Source of the DNA: Halomonas sp. 7T
GTDB taxonomy: Bacteria > Pseudomonadota > Gammaproteobacteria > Pseudomonadales > Halomonadaceae
Assembly (NCBI RefSeq): GCF_025643255.1
Contig: NZ_CP087112.1
Coordinates: forward strand, 1,054,001-1,118,000
Length of the DNA stretch: 64,000 nt
Reading direction: 5' to 3'
Below, piece after piece: positions 26,400-35,229 of this stretch. Numbering within the stretch: the first letter of the stretch is position 1; every line of letters starts with the position of its first letter. The position numbers were made by a program, and so were the translations under genes. The notes under the pieces were generated by a model that was not told the origin of the DNA, made no database searches, and saw only the letters and a program-made list of their open reading frames with translations.

Positions 26400-27779
26400 C
26401 TAGTTAGCCTGAGCAAGCGGGGTAGGGACTAGCTGCTTATCTCGGCTTATCCAGATCGCTAACGCAATCGCGGGTAAGCCGAGCAGTGTGGCTACCACAA
26501 AGAAAGTGGCATAGCCCTGGGCGCCCACCACAATGCCGCCAAATCCGCTCAAGAATTTGCCCGGCAGCGTCATCAGTGACGAAAATAGCGCGTACTGTGT
26601 GGCCGTGTAGGCCCGCGAGGTTAAGCTGGAGAGGAACGCAATAAACACCGCGCTGGCAAGCCCATTGGCGAGGTTATCGCCTATAATCGTTACCACCAGC
26701 ATAGGCACTTGATTGCCAATCACAGCAAGAGCTGCAAACAGCAGGTTGGTTACCATTACCAAACCCGCACCAAACACCAGTAGCGGGCCAATGCCGTAAC
26801 GGGCTACTAGCAGCCCGCCCAATATGCCCCCTGCAATGCTCATGGCAATTCCAAAAATATTGGTAACATTGGCGATCGTTGCCAGCGAAAAGCCAAGGTC
26901 GATATAGAGCGGGTTCGCCATGGAGGCCATGGCAAGGTCGCTAATGCGAAACACCGCAATAAAGACCAAAATGCCCATCGCCTTCACACCATAGCGGCGG
27001 AAGAAGTCGGTAAAAGGGCAGACAATCGCTCCAATCCCCCAAGCACCTAAACGACGCAGCGTTTTGGGCTTGCCTCGGCTGGCACGAATAAACGCTCGCA
27101 CTTTGGGTTCATGAATTAATTGTACGCTTAACGAGGCGCGCTTGGGCTCCGGGCGAATTAGCACGGTGAGCACGCCAATGCCTACCAGCGCAGCCATAGT
27201 GAGGTAGGCCGCGTTCCATGATACTGCCGAGGCCACGTAGAGCGCACCGGCCCCGGCCGCCAGCAGCCCGCCTCGATAGCCAATAATGTAGGTGGAGGCC
27301 ATGGCTGCTTGAACATCGTCATCAGCGGACTCAATTCGGTAGGCATCGATGGCGATATCTTGCGTTGCGGAGCCAAATGCCACCAAAAGGGCAAAGGCTG
27401 CTACCCAGCCTAAGTTACCTACGGGGTCTACACCTGCCAAACCGACTAACCCAGCGGCAATCATGCCCTGGGCCAGCAGCATCCAGCCCCTGCGTTGGCC
27501 AAACGCGCGGGTTAGTAGCGGAAGCGCTAAACGATCTACAATTGGTGCCCAAAAAAACTTGATTGAATAGAGCATACCAATCCAGGCAAAAAAGCCGATG
27601 GCGGCCACTTCTACACCGTCACTGCGTAGCCAGGCTGATAGCGTGGAAAATACCAGAAGAAACGGCAGGCCAGCGGAAAAGCCTAAAAACAGCATGGTGA
27701 TCACAGGTGCTCGGCAGTAAATACCAAGCGCCGCCAACCAACTGCGCTGGGGCGTCGGGGTGGGCATGTAGTCATACAC
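26400..27779 (-). CDS. ampG: AmpG-like MFS permease (muropeptide transporter family)
   Basis: A 459-residue polytopic membrane protein of the AmpG branch of the major facilitator superfamily, which imports anhydro-muropeptides for cell-wall recycling. Family signs: the N-terminal LGFSAGLPFLLVFSTLSAWLR and the WAPIVDRLALPLLTRAFGQRRGW loop, followed by about 12 hydrophobic segments. It could also transport related sugars. It is monocistronic; the start MYDYMPTP may be Met1 or Met5. An acetyl-CoA transporter (AT-1) is the alternative family; the FGQRRGW loop favours AmpG. Confidence 0.82.
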   Translation of the reverse strand: MYDYMPTPTPQRSWLAALGIYCRAPVITMLFLGFSAGLPFLLVFSTLSAWLRSDGVEVAAIGFFAWIGMLYSIKFFWAPIVDRLALPLLTRAFGQRRGWMLLAQGMIAAGLVGLAGVDPVGNLGWVAAFALLVAFGSATQDIAIDAYRIESADDDVQAAMASTYIIGYRGGLLAAGAGALYVASAVSWNAAYLTMAALVGIGVLTVLIRPEPKRASLSVQLIHEPKVRAFIRASRGKPKTLRRLGAWGIGAIVCPFTDFFRRYGVKAMGILVFIAVFRISDLAMASMANPLYIDLGFSLATIANVTNIFGIAMSIAGGILGGLLVARYGIGPLLVFGAGLVMVTNLLFAALAVIGNQVPMLVVTIIGDNLANGLASAVFIAFLSSLTSRAYTATQYALFSSLMTLPGKFLSGFGGIVVGAQGYATFFVVATLLGLPAIALAIWISRDKQLVPTPLAQAN

Positions 27780-27900
27780 TCCAAAAAAGAAAACGTCAGT
27801 GTCGAGGCCCGCTCAAAAACCGGTCGGTGTTAGACTAGGCTCAGGGTTCATGGTTAGCACTCCATGACAACGCCCACAGCTTACCGGAGAGGAGTTTTCC

Positions 27901-28419
27901 ATGTCGATTACGGCACATCAGGTAGTGACCTTACACTATGTACTCAGCGACGTACTTCACGATGGTAGTACCCACGTGTTGGATGACTCCCAGGCGCGTA
28001 GTACGCCGTTGGAGTACCTACACGGCCACAATAATATCCTACCTGGCCTGGAGCGTGCGCTAGAGGGAAAAGAGGCAGGAGCAGAGCTTCGTGTCACGTT
28101 AGCCCCCGCCGAAGCGTACGGAGTGCGCAATGATGACTTGGTGCAAGAGGTAAGCCGAGCGTCGTTTGGTAGCGCTGAGCTTGAACCCGGTAGCCGGTTC
28201 CAAACCGAAGGAGAAGCCGGGCCGCAAATTGTCACGGTGCTGAGTATTGACGGTGAGCAGGTCACGGTGGATACCAACCATCCCCTGGCAGGACATACCC
28301 TTCGCTACCAAGTAACCGTGTTAGACGTAAGAGAGGCTACCCGGGCAGAATTAGCCAAGGGTCACCCGTTACCACCGGGTACCGAGCACAGCAAAGTGGA
28401 AGACCGCAAAGTTTTGTGA
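27901..28419 (+). CDS. FKBP-type peptidyl-prolyl isomerase, SlyD-like
   Basis: A 172-residue isomerase/chaperone. The FKBP fold is split by an insert-in-flap domain as in SlyD: LEYLHGHNNILPGLERALEGKEAG (two motifs, YLHGHNNILPGLE being the hallmark), then APAEAYGVRNDDLV and the insert with GEQVTVDTNHPLAGHTL. The His/Cys-rich metal tail of E. coli SlyD is absent; the C-terminus is short (EHSKVEDRKVL). A GGAGAGGAG site precedes the ATG. It is cytoplasmic, with no signal peptide. Confidence 0.9.
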   Translation: MSITAHQVVTLHYVLSDVLHDGSTHVLDDSQARSTPLEYLHGHNNILPGLERALEGKEAGAELRVTLAPAEAYGVRNDDLVQEVSRASFGSAELEPGSRFQTEGEAGPQIVTVLSIDGEQVTVDTNHPLAGHTLRYQVTVLDVREATRAELAKGHPLPPGTEHSKVEDRKVL

Positions 28420-28425
28420 CAAAAC

Positions 28426-28459
28426 GCTGAGACAAAGTGCTGAGACAAAGTGCTGTGAC
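28426..28459 (+). repeat. Short tandem repeat after the FKBP gene
   Basis: Two perfect copies of GCTGAGACAAAGT (28426-28438 and 28439-28451) and a partial third (GCTGTGAC), directly after the stop of the isomerase gene. Probably replication slippage; no function seen. Confidence 0.6.
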
Positions 28460-28646
28460 GTTATAGGTAAGCCTCCTCCCTAAGTGCGGCTACCGAGCTA
28501 ATTAAGTGCTTAGCATCCTTAGAAATGATGTGCGTCAAGTTCTTTACCGGTCCTAGTTGAGCCATCTTAAAAGCTTGACCCAGGTCAGTTTCCCCCTCCG
28601 TTAACCCCGTAGGATGAATGCATATATCACGGCGGGAGGGGAAGCC

Positions 28647-28772
28647 ATGTACTGGGATGATACTGTCGTTTTTAGCTTAGTCACTATCGCGTTAGTGATT
28701 GCATTTATGATCGGTTGGGCTGGCTTTGTCATCCGCGACCATCTTCGTAAGGATGAGCGTAAAAAGCCTTAG
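28647..28772 (+). CDS. Small single-pass membrane protein (41 residues)
   Basis: A short gene with a very strong GGGAGGGG site (28634-28641) six bases before its ATG, and a strong terminator after it. The peptide MYWDDTVVFSLVTIALVIAF begins a single hydrophobic helix (residues about 7-28) and ends in a positively charged tail (RDHLRKDERKKP), so the C-terminus should face the cytoplasm. I recognise no family with certainty. The build is that of small bacterial membrane proteins that modulate larger complexes. Confidence 0.65.
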   Translation: MYWDDTVVFSLVTIALVIAFMIGWAGFVIRDHLRKDERKKP

Positions 28773-28833
28773 TTTTATCGGTTGTTACCGTCGTCAGGGG
28801 AGGGGGCTTGCTTTTACGAGTAAGCTTCCTGTT

Positions 28834-28859
28834 GCCGGCCCACTTGGGCCGGCTTTTTT
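28834..28859 (+). terminator. Rho-independent terminator
   Basis: GCCGGCCC-ACTT-GGGCCGGC forms a perfect 8-bp GC stem with a 4-nt loop, followed by TTTTTT. It ends the transcript of the small membrane protein gene. Confidence 0.9.
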
Positions 28860-28969
28860 GTTTGTCCGTCTTTTCGTCTTAAGTTAATAGGCGTTGAAAA
28901 CGGTAGTCGTCATGCTCTGGTATAGTACTTTTACTGTAGACAATACTTGCCATTAGGGAACTCCTTTCC

Positions 28970-29482
28970 ATGACCGCTGCTCGTTTATGCGTTGTATTTA
29001 CTCAACGTTTTAGAAAGCAGGTAAAAGCGGGCTTTGCCTCTTTGTTACTACTGCTGATCGTTTTTCCATTAGCAAGTGTTCATGCGCAAGTGTTAACGCT
29101 CATCAACGGCGATGATACCCGTCAACTCCCGGTCGCAACGCTACTCCAGCAGGCAGACGCCACTTTTACGCTTTTTGATCCTTACCAGGGACGAGACGTG
29201 GAAATGCGTGGCTTTGAGTTCCGCGATTTCCTGATTGAGCAGTTTGGTGATATCCCTCCTGAGCTACATTTCACAGCCTGGGATGACTACAGCGTCACGC
29301 TCGGCGGGTGGGATGACCCCAATTGGTTCATGATTGTTGAAGAGGATGGCGAACCACTGTCACTTCGCTCTCGCGGGCCGTTTCGCTTGGTCGAGCGAGA
29401 TTACGGAACGCGCGATGTCAACTCACTTCGTGAATTTAATGACTGGGTTTGGATGATTCGTAGCATAGAGGCCAGATGGTGA
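28970..29482 (+). CDS. Periplasmic molybdopterin-oxidoreductase-fold protein
   Basis: A 170-residue exported protein. A long basic N-terminus and hydrophobic stretch (VKAGFASLLLLLIVFPLASVHAQ) give a signal peptide cut near residue 40. The mature part resembles the sulphite-oxidase-type molybdopterin-binding fold (FEFRDFLIEQFGDIPPELHF, then LRSRGPFRLVERD) but is short and shows no cofactor Cys, so it is probably a sensor rather than an enzyme. It overlaps the following diguanylate cyclase gene by seven bases, which suggests that it modulates that cyclase from the periplasm. Confidence 0.65.
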   Translation: MTAARLCVVFTQRFRKQVKAGFASLLLLLIVFPLASVHAQVLTLINGDDTRQLPVATLLQQADATFTLFDPYQGRDVEMRGFEFRDFLIEQFGDIPPELHFTAWDDYSVTLGGWDDPNWFMIVEEDGEPLSLRSRGPFRLVERDYGTRDVNSLREFNDWVWMIRSIEARW

Positions 29483-30627
29483 GTGCGAATCAGCCTGTAA
29501 AATCGCCTGAATCCGCTGAAAAACCAGGCTGGGTAAGACGCCGTTACGTTACGTGGCTTTCGCTAAGCCTGATGAGCTTTATGGCGCTGATGATGCTGAT
29601 TGTTTATGAATCGCGCTGGGTGTATCCAGAAATCCAGGCCTACTTTAGCCAAACAGGCAGCTTAACAGGCCAGCAATTGGCTACTCGCTCTCGCGCTTAC
29701 CTACAAAATGCCCAGCAAACGCTGCTCAACGACCAGCCAATGAGTGGGGAGAACATCGAGGCGATTTCATTGAATCTGGATCTCGCCTATGGGTTGATGG
29801 ACGTGAGCGTTTATCATCAAGAGTATGCTTGCACGGGGCCTAGTGTCACGACGGTGGGCTCGCTTACCTCGCGTCTCACGCAAGATGCGCTTTCACCATT
29901 GGCTGCCTCGCGTGAGCTGTTAGAGCCTATTAACTGCCTAACGCACATTGAAATGGATCAGTTAGACCGCCGGGGTATGGTGATTAATAACTTCTCGGAA
30001 AGTACCCGGCGCCATAGCCAAATGCTTATCTACTCTAGTATGACTATTTTCATCATGGGGTTACTTTTTTGGGGGATGCATGAGCGCCAACTGCGCCGGA
30101 CGCAGCGTGCTACTGAGCAAAAAATTGCCTGGATGAAGCGAGCTATGCGTGACCCGCTCACCGGGATTGGCAACCGCAGTGCGCTACATCAAGAGGTTAT
30201 GGCAAGAGCCAACCAGCCCCTTGGGTTGATCTTGGTAGATATCGACTTCTTCAAACAGTACAACGATGAGCTGGGCCACCCTGCCGGCGATCAGCTATTG
30301 CGTCGTTTGGCCAGCCTGCTGAAAAAGCAGTTAGGCACGGAGGCTAAGCTCTACCGGCTAGGCGGTGATGAGTTTGCTGCCGTGTTACCGTGTGCTGATG
30401 ACACCGAGCTAGCGCAGTACTGTGAATCGTTAATAACGGGGCTGACGGCTGAACAGTTTAACCACCCCGCCCATCCAGATAACAAACAGGTAACGCTCAG
30501 CATAGGCGCTGTGCGCTTTATAGCGGTTGAAACAACCTTCGCGTACGCTTATGAAACGGCTGATAAAGCGCTGTATAGCGTGAAAGCGGCAGGTCGTGAT
30601 GGCTGGCAGATCAGCGCAGGCGCATAA
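29476..30627 (+). CDS. Membrane diguanylate cyclase (GGDEF)
   Basis: A 383-residue enzyme making cyclic di-GMP from two GTP. Transmembrane helices at residues about 27-47 (WLSLSLMSFMALMMLIVY) and 183-203 (MLIYSSMTIFIMGLLFWGM) enclose a periplasmic sensor domain of about 135 residues with two Cys. The GGDEF domain follows (about 220-383): DPLTGIGNRSAL, VDIDFFKQYNDELGH and an intact GGDEF in YRLGGDEFAAVLP, so it should be active. Translation is coupled to the periplasmic protein upstream, its likely input. The 3' end overlaps the convergent globin gene by 17 bp. Confidence 0.92.
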   Translation: MVSANQPVKSPESAEKPGWVRRRYVTWLSLSLMSFMALMMLIVYESRWVYPEIQAYFSQTGSLTGQQLATRSRAYLQNAQQTLLNDQPMSGENIEAISLNLDLAYGLMDVSVYHQEYACTGPSVTTVGSLTSRLTQDALSPLAASRELLEPINCLTHIEMDQLDRRGMVINNFSESTRRHSQMLIYSSMTIFIMGLLFWGMHERQLRRTQRATEQKIAWMKRAMRDPLTGIGNRSALHQEVMARANQPLGLILVDIDFFKQYNDELGHPAGDQLLRRLASLLKKQLGTEAKLYRLGGDEFAAVLPCADDTELAQYCESLITGLTAEQFNHPAHPDNKQVTLSIGAVRFIAVETTFAYAYETADKALYSVKAAGRDGWQISAGA

Positions 30628-31060
30628 TGTCATCGTAGAGAGGCGCTAAGCGGCCTAGCATGTCATTGCGGGCGGCGAGGTTGACGCCTTCTTCCTGCAT
30701 TGCGGCATCAAGATATTCAACCACCCGGTTAAAGTGCGCGTTTGTAATCCCCATCGTTTGGTGGGCGCGGTCCATGGGCGGGCCGTCGTAAGTGCAGGGG
30801 CCATCGCTGATATCGCACAGCTGAGTCGCCAGCGATTCGGCAAATAGGTCAATATTGCTATTAACAAAGTAGCCCACGATATCGTTGTCATCGGCAATGC
30901 GGTAAAGCAGGTTTTCCACCACCGCATCAATTGTGGTTTGTCCACCCATACGGTCGTAGAGCGTGGCTTGCGGGTGGGGTTGCGCGCAGCCAGTGAGCAG
31001 CAGGCTGGTAAGTGCCATGATGATGAAGAGATGGCGTGCAGTAGAGGCTTGATACTTCAT
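30611..31060 (-). CDS. Group 1 truncated haemoglobin, lipoprotein form
   Basis: A 149-residue protein with a lipobox (SLLLTGC, acylated Cys at residue 25) and a truncated-globin domain: TLYDRMGGQTTIDAVVENLL, then LATQLCDISDGPCTYDGPPM, and the proximal-His helix in AHFNRVVEYLDAAMQE. The lipid anchor puts the globin at the membrane facing the periplasm, unusual for trHbN-type proteins, which are mostly cytoplasmic. It may bind O2 or NO there. The two Cys in the middle could form a disulphide in that compartment. Confidence 0.83.
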   Translation of the reverse strand: MKYQASTARHLFIIMALTSLLLTGCAQPHPQATLYDRMGGQTTIDAVVENLLYRIADDNDIVGYFVNSNIDLFAESLATQLCDISDGPCTYDGPPMDRAHQTMGITNAHFNRVVEYLDAAMQEEGVNLAARNDMLGRLAPLYDDIMRLR

Positions 31061-31105
31061 GGCAGCTCCTTGCTGTTAGCGCATAAGGTGGAAGGGTAAA
31101 GCGCT

Positions 31106-31963
31106 TTAAAACGCCGCCTGTAATGAGAGATAACCACCGCGTTGGGAAGGCAGCCCCGCAATGTCGCCCAGGTCAAGCCATGCGCCCGTCACGGATAGGT
31201 GTTTGTTAAAAAAGTAAGCGCTGTAAACACTTTGCCAGTCGTCTTCTTGCGCCACGCCGAGGTTATTGGGTTTTTGGCGATACTCAGTGCCAACTATCCA
31301 GTTAGGGGTGATAAACACGCCTAAGCTACCCTCTGCCATCCATGAGCGACCGCCCTGGTCGCCACCAAACCCAAGCAATCCGCCTTGATTTGCCGCCGTA
31401 TTACGCAGCGTGCCGTTGAGTAGAACGTTGCGACCTAAAAAAGCGTTAAACAGCAGTTTGCTGGCGCTTAGGTAAGCCTCCGTGCCGCTCACATCATCAG
31501 CCCCAAATGCGGTGGGTACACTGCCATCTACCAACCGCTTGTGCATCACGCCGACACTCCAGATGCCCAGAGGGTGGTAGAGTACATCGCCAAATAGCCG
31601 GGCCTTGGCTCCATAAATATCCTGCTCAAGCTCTCCACCCAAAGTAGAGAGTTCGAGGGATTGGCGGGCAATGGATAGCTCCAGTCGATCGTATAGGTTG
31701 ACGCTGGCCCCTGTGACGGTGAGCTGGTAATCATCAACCCAAGCCCGCGTAGCCGCCGCTGTAACGCCTATTTCGGTATCGCTAGCGGTGCTGGTCAGGA
31801 CGGCCCAGGGCGATAATCCACCGCCGGCTGCGCCCTCAATGGCACTGACTGCACCGGTGCCTAAAATACGGCTACCCGCCACACTGGGCGCTGCCAGCCA
31901 CAAAGTGCTAAGCGCGGCAAACGCCAGCAAGAAGCGCTGCATCAATAGGCTGGTATTGCGCAT
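31106..31963 (-). CDS. DUF3034 family outer-membrane-like protein
   Basis: About 285 residues, starting at ATG 31963 behind a GGGGA site; longer upstream frames overlap the next gene. A signal peptide (LLAFAALSTLWLAAPSVAGS) is followed by beta-strand-rich sequence with alternating aromatic residues and a C-terminal Phe (YLSLQAAF), as in outer-membrane barrels. Known as DUF3034 and of unknown function. It is last in an operon of cupredoxin, EAL protein and DUF3034, an order seen in other Proteobacteria. Confidence 0.78.
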   Translation of the reverse strand: MRNTSLLMQRFLLAFAALSTLWLAAPSVAGSRILGTGAVSAIEGAAGGGLSPWAVLTSTASDTEIGVTAAATRAWVDDYQLTVTGASVNLYDRLELSIARQSLELSTLGGELEQDIYGAKARLFGDVLYHPLGIWSVGVMHKRLVDGSVPTAFGADDVSGTEAYLSASKLLFNAFLGRNVLLNGTLRNTAANQGGLLGFGGDQGGRSWMAEGSLGVFITPNWIVGTEYRQKPNNLGVAQEDDWQSVYSAYFFNKHLSVTGAWLDLGDIAGLPSQRGGYLSLQAAF

Positions 31964-31979
31964 GTTGTCCCCTTGTTTA

Positions 31980-34319
31980 TTAGTAAGTGGCCGTTGAGGC
32001 GAGTTGCAGCGGCTTGAACGCGCCCAGCCAGCGAGTAATATCTTCGGCGGGCATCGGTTTAGCAATCCAATAACCCTGAAGATAGTCGCAGCGCAGTTGA
32101 TTCAAGATCATAGCGCTAGCGCTGTTTTCCACCCCCTCCGCGACGATTTTAAGGCCTAGATTGTGGCCCATTTCAATAGTCGAGCGGACAATCGTGAGGT
32201 CCTCTTGCTGGGCATCGAGTTTTAGGACAAACGATTTATCGATTTTCAGCTCATCAACCGGCAGACGTTTGATCTGAGCAAGCGATGAATAGCCGGTGCC
32301 ATAGTCATCAACAGCAATTTTCAGCCCTAACTGGCTTAACGCCATCAGCGTTTTCGTCGCGGCTTCAACATCCTGCATTACGGCGCTTTCGGTTACTTCA
32401 AGGGCTAATTGGTCTGTTGTTAAACCGTAGTGCTCTAACAGTTCGTGAATATGCTGTGGAAGGCTTGGGTCAGCGACGTCACTGGCCGACAAGTTGATTG
32501 CCACAGAGAGATGGAAGTTGTTATTTTTCCAGGCGTGCAACTGCTGGCAGACGTCCGTTAGCATCCATTTAGTTAGCAACCCAATATCACCCGAGCGCTC
32601 GGCCAAGCCGATAAACTCATCAGGAGGCACAAACCCAAGGGTCGGATGCCGCCAGCGCATGAGCGCTTCAAATTGGCAAACATGCCCAGTAGCGGTGTCC
32701 ACTTTGGGTTGGTACGCCATCCATAACTCGCTGTTATCCACCGCATTTTGCAGGTCTCGGATAAGCATCAATTGGCGAAGGTGCTGTTCGTCTTGGCCTT
32801 CAATGTAGCGTTTGTGGTGGTGACCCAGGCGCCGTGCTTGATCAAGCGCGATGTCGGATCGACGTAGCAGTATATGGGCACTATCACCATGGGTGGGGTG
32901 GCTGACTTCTCCTGTGGTTAGCGAAGGCGTTATAAAAGAGTTATCTAGCCTGATGGGCCCGCTGATAAGCGCCATAATCTCTTCTCGCTGGTGTTTCTCA
33001 AGCGCGTTTTGGCGAATCATGAGCATTAACTCGTCGCCGTCCAAGCGATATGCCTTCATAGCGGGTGAGGGCAGGTTGTGCATGCGCTGAGCGAGGCTAA
33101 CCAAGAAATGATCGCCTAGCTCGTAGCCAAATGTATCGTTGATACTGCGGAAATCTTTAATCCAGAGGCGTAAAAGGGTGAACGCATGGCTCTGCTTGAT
33201 ACGCTGCTCGATATCCTCAAACGCGCGCGTTCGATTGGGTAAGTTAGTCAAACGATCATGGCGTGATTGATGCAAAAGTGTCGCTTCGCGCTTGGCGATA
33301 TCCTCCTGCATGGAAAGCAGTGTGGTCGCTAGCTGGTGGGTTTCGGCGACAGTAGCCCCTGCTGGAATACGTTCGACACGCTCTCCCTGGCCAATGCGTT
33401 TGGCTGCCTGCGCCAGGGCCATCAGCGGCCTACTAATGCTGCGGGCACTCCACGCTGCCACCGCTAAGGTTAAGACTAATATGAGAGCCACAATGCCCAG
33501 TAGTTGCCATTGAAGTCGGCTATAGGCACTTAGCAGCTCATCGCGGGAAAGCTGAATGACGACAAATGATTGGTAATATTCGTCGGTAAGTAGAGGCGAT
33601 GAGTAGGACAGATAGCGCTTGTCGTTGCTCGTCTGGCCACGAGTCAAGTTGCCGCTTCTCTGTTGTTCCCCATTGATATTCACCTGTGGCATGGCGAGCT
33701 GCTGATGGTTAGAACTCGCCAAATAGCGCACGTCGCCAGCGGAATCGTAGGTGATGATGCCCGCTTCTAGTCCGGTAAGGGCATTGATTTCTTGGGTCAC
33801 CTCTTCATCGATTAAAAACCCCATACCTACCCAGCCAATCAAGTTAGGAGCGCGAATCGGTAACAGCACAAACTCATAGGGCTGGCCGTCGTCAATGACT
33901 ACGCCAACGCCGCTCCCTGTTTGCCGAGCACGCTGAAATAGCTCAGGAAATGGCATCTCACTTTGCTGCTCATGGTGACTGCTGGCCAGCATATTGCCGC
34001 TTAAATCGCTGAGCATGACCATATCGGCTTGGGCGCGGTCGCCGTGGTTGGCGAGTACGGAGTAGAGCGTTGCGGTATCTTGAGTGGCCACTGCGCTTTT
34101 AAACCCAAAATCATCCGCTAAAATCGCGACATTATCCCGGAGTTGCTCACCACGAATGTCGAGCAACTGTTGAAAAACGCGGGCGCCAACCTCTAAACGC
34201 TGCTGGCCTTTTGCAAGCGCATCATTTTGGGTAGCGCGTAAAAAGGCAGCGCCAGTGGCAAGTTGCGAAATGATAACAACCGTTAACAGCACGAGTGTTA
34301 AACGAGTGCGAAAGCGCAT
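31980..34319 (-). CDS. GGDEF/EAL protein, probable c-di-GMP phosphodiesterase
   Basis: A 779-residue membrane signalling protein. TM1 (LVLLTVVIISQLATGAAF), a periplasmic double-Cache-like sensor (about 35-270), TM2 (LLGIVALILVLTLAVAAW), HAMP (SRPLMALAQAAKRIGQGERVE), then a GGDEF domain whose signature is DGDEL in YRLDGDELMLM, so cyclase activity is doubtful. The EAL domain looks active: EALMRWRHP, DDYGTGYSS, IDKSFV and VAEGVE are all present. ATG 34319 is preferred over an upstream GTG because GAGG lies five bases before it. The periplasmic sensor probably reads the copper-protein partner encoded six bases upstream. Confidence 0.88.
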   Translation of the reverse strand: MRFRTRLTLVLLTVVIISQLATGAAFLRATQNDALAKGQQRLEVGARVFQQLLDIRGEQLRDNVAILADDFGFKSAVATQDTATLYSVLANHGDRAQADMVMLSDLSGNMLASSHHEQQSEMPFPELFQRARQTGSGVGVVIDDGQPYEFVLLPIRAPNLIGWVGMGFLIDEEVTQEINALTGLEAGIITYDSAGDVRYLASSNHQQLAMPQVNINGEQQRSGNLTRGQTSNDKRYLSYSSPLLTDEYYQSFVVIQLSRDELLSAYSRLQWQLLGIVALILVLTLAVAAWSARSISRPLMALAQAAKRIGQGERVERIPAGATVAETHQLATTLLSMQEDIAKREATLLHQSRHDRLTNLPNRTRAFEDIEQRIKQSHAFTLLRLWIKDFRSINDTFGYELGDHFLVSLAQRMHNLPSPAMKAYRLDGDELMLMIRQNALEKHQREEIMALISGPIRLDNSFITPSLTTGEVSHPTHGDSAHILLRRSDIALDQARRLGHHHKRYIEGQDEQHLRQLMLIRDLQNAVDNSELWMAYQPKVDTATGHVCQFEALMRWRHPTLGFVPPDEFIGLAERSGDIGLLTKWMLTDVCQQLHAWKNNNFHLSVAINLSASDVADPSLPQHIHELLEHYGLTTDQLALEVTESAVMQDVEAATKTLMALSQLGLKIAVDDYGTGYSSLAQIKRLPVDELKIDKSFVLKLDAQQEDLTIVRSTIEMGHNLGLKIVAEGVENSASAMILNQLRCDYLQGYWIAKPMPAEDITRWLGAFKPLQLASTATY

Positions 34320-34330
34320 GGTCACCTCAG

Positions 34331-35008
34331 TTAGTGACTGTGCGTAGCATTTTGAAAACGCTGCTGCAGGGGCGACAGCGTGGGTGGCTGTCGCGGCACC
34401 GCATTGAGTTCTAGTTCAACGGTGATATTGTCTTGATGACGGATCTCACCTTCCCACCAAACGTTTTGGCTATCATCCATACGACTATGCCATACCCGCA
34501 TACGATGTGAGCCTTCCGGTAGCATAGGCAGGTTGAGCGTGCCGTCACCCTGGGTGAGCGCAGCATAGGGAGCATCGCTCACCACGATAAATGCCTGCAT
34601 TTGATCATGAATATTGCACCCCAATACCACTACACCCGGTTGATCAAAGTGAATAGGTGGCGGCGTTTCATTTAGAAAGAGTTCCAGATCAAAGGGTTTA
34701 GCCTCAGAAAACGAAAATACATGATGTCGCGTGGTGTCTTCATTTGGAAATGCGACATAGCTGCCAGTAGGGACCGTAGTGACAGTAGGGTGGAAAGCGG
34801 CATCCCGTTGAATGATGTTTTTCTCAGCGGGTGCTGGTGAGGCTGCACGCTCAATGTAGACCTCGATCACTGCATGCTCTAACGGGAAGCCGTCAGTATC
34901 GATAACGTTCACCGTAGCCGCGTTAGTGTGAACGCTGAATAATGCGGCAAGAGTAATGAGCGGCCATGCAACATGGCGTAGACCCATCGTTTTACGCGTT
35001 AGGGGCAT
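34331..35008 (-). CDS. Periplasmic cupredoxin-like protein (methylamine-utilisation-type)
   Basis: About 225 residues from ATG 35008 (upstream TTG possible). A signal peptide (VAWPLITLAALFSVHTNAA) leads to a plastocyanin-like domain with probable type 1 copper ligands: His in TTRHHVFSF, and Cys, His and Met in GCNIHDQMQAF. A C-terminal carboxypeptidase-regulatory-like beta domain follows. Annotated elsewhere as 'methylamine utilization protein', but no methylamine genes are near. It is first of the three-gene operon with the EAL and DUF3034 proteins, so a sensing role is more likely. Confidence 0.78.
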   Translation of the reverse strand: MPLTRKTMGLRHVAWPLITLAALFSVHTNAATVNVIDTDGFPLEHAVIEVYIERAASPAPAEKNIIQRDAAFHPTVTTVPTGSYVAFPNEDTTRHHVFSFSEAKPFDLELFLNETPPPIHFDQPGVVVLGCNIHDQMQAFIVVSDAPYAALTQGDGTLNLPMLPEGSHRMRVWHSRMDDSQNVWWEGEIRHQDNITVELELNAVPRQPPTLSPLQQRFQNATHSH

Positions 35009-35229
35009 GGCGATAGACCTAATTAACGTCAACTGTAGTGTCTTATCATGTCGTTATTGCACTGAAAAGTCATGTTATCGCATTAACGATGTACTCACAG
35101 AGTGTTAAAAAAGAGTAAATAATAGGGAAGTCGTCCCAACCGTATGGTGTCTTCTGCAGGACAGGGCTTAAAGTTGTTTCAGAAACAGTGTTCGATAATC
35201 TGTTGACTAGCCGAGACTGGAGAAACATC

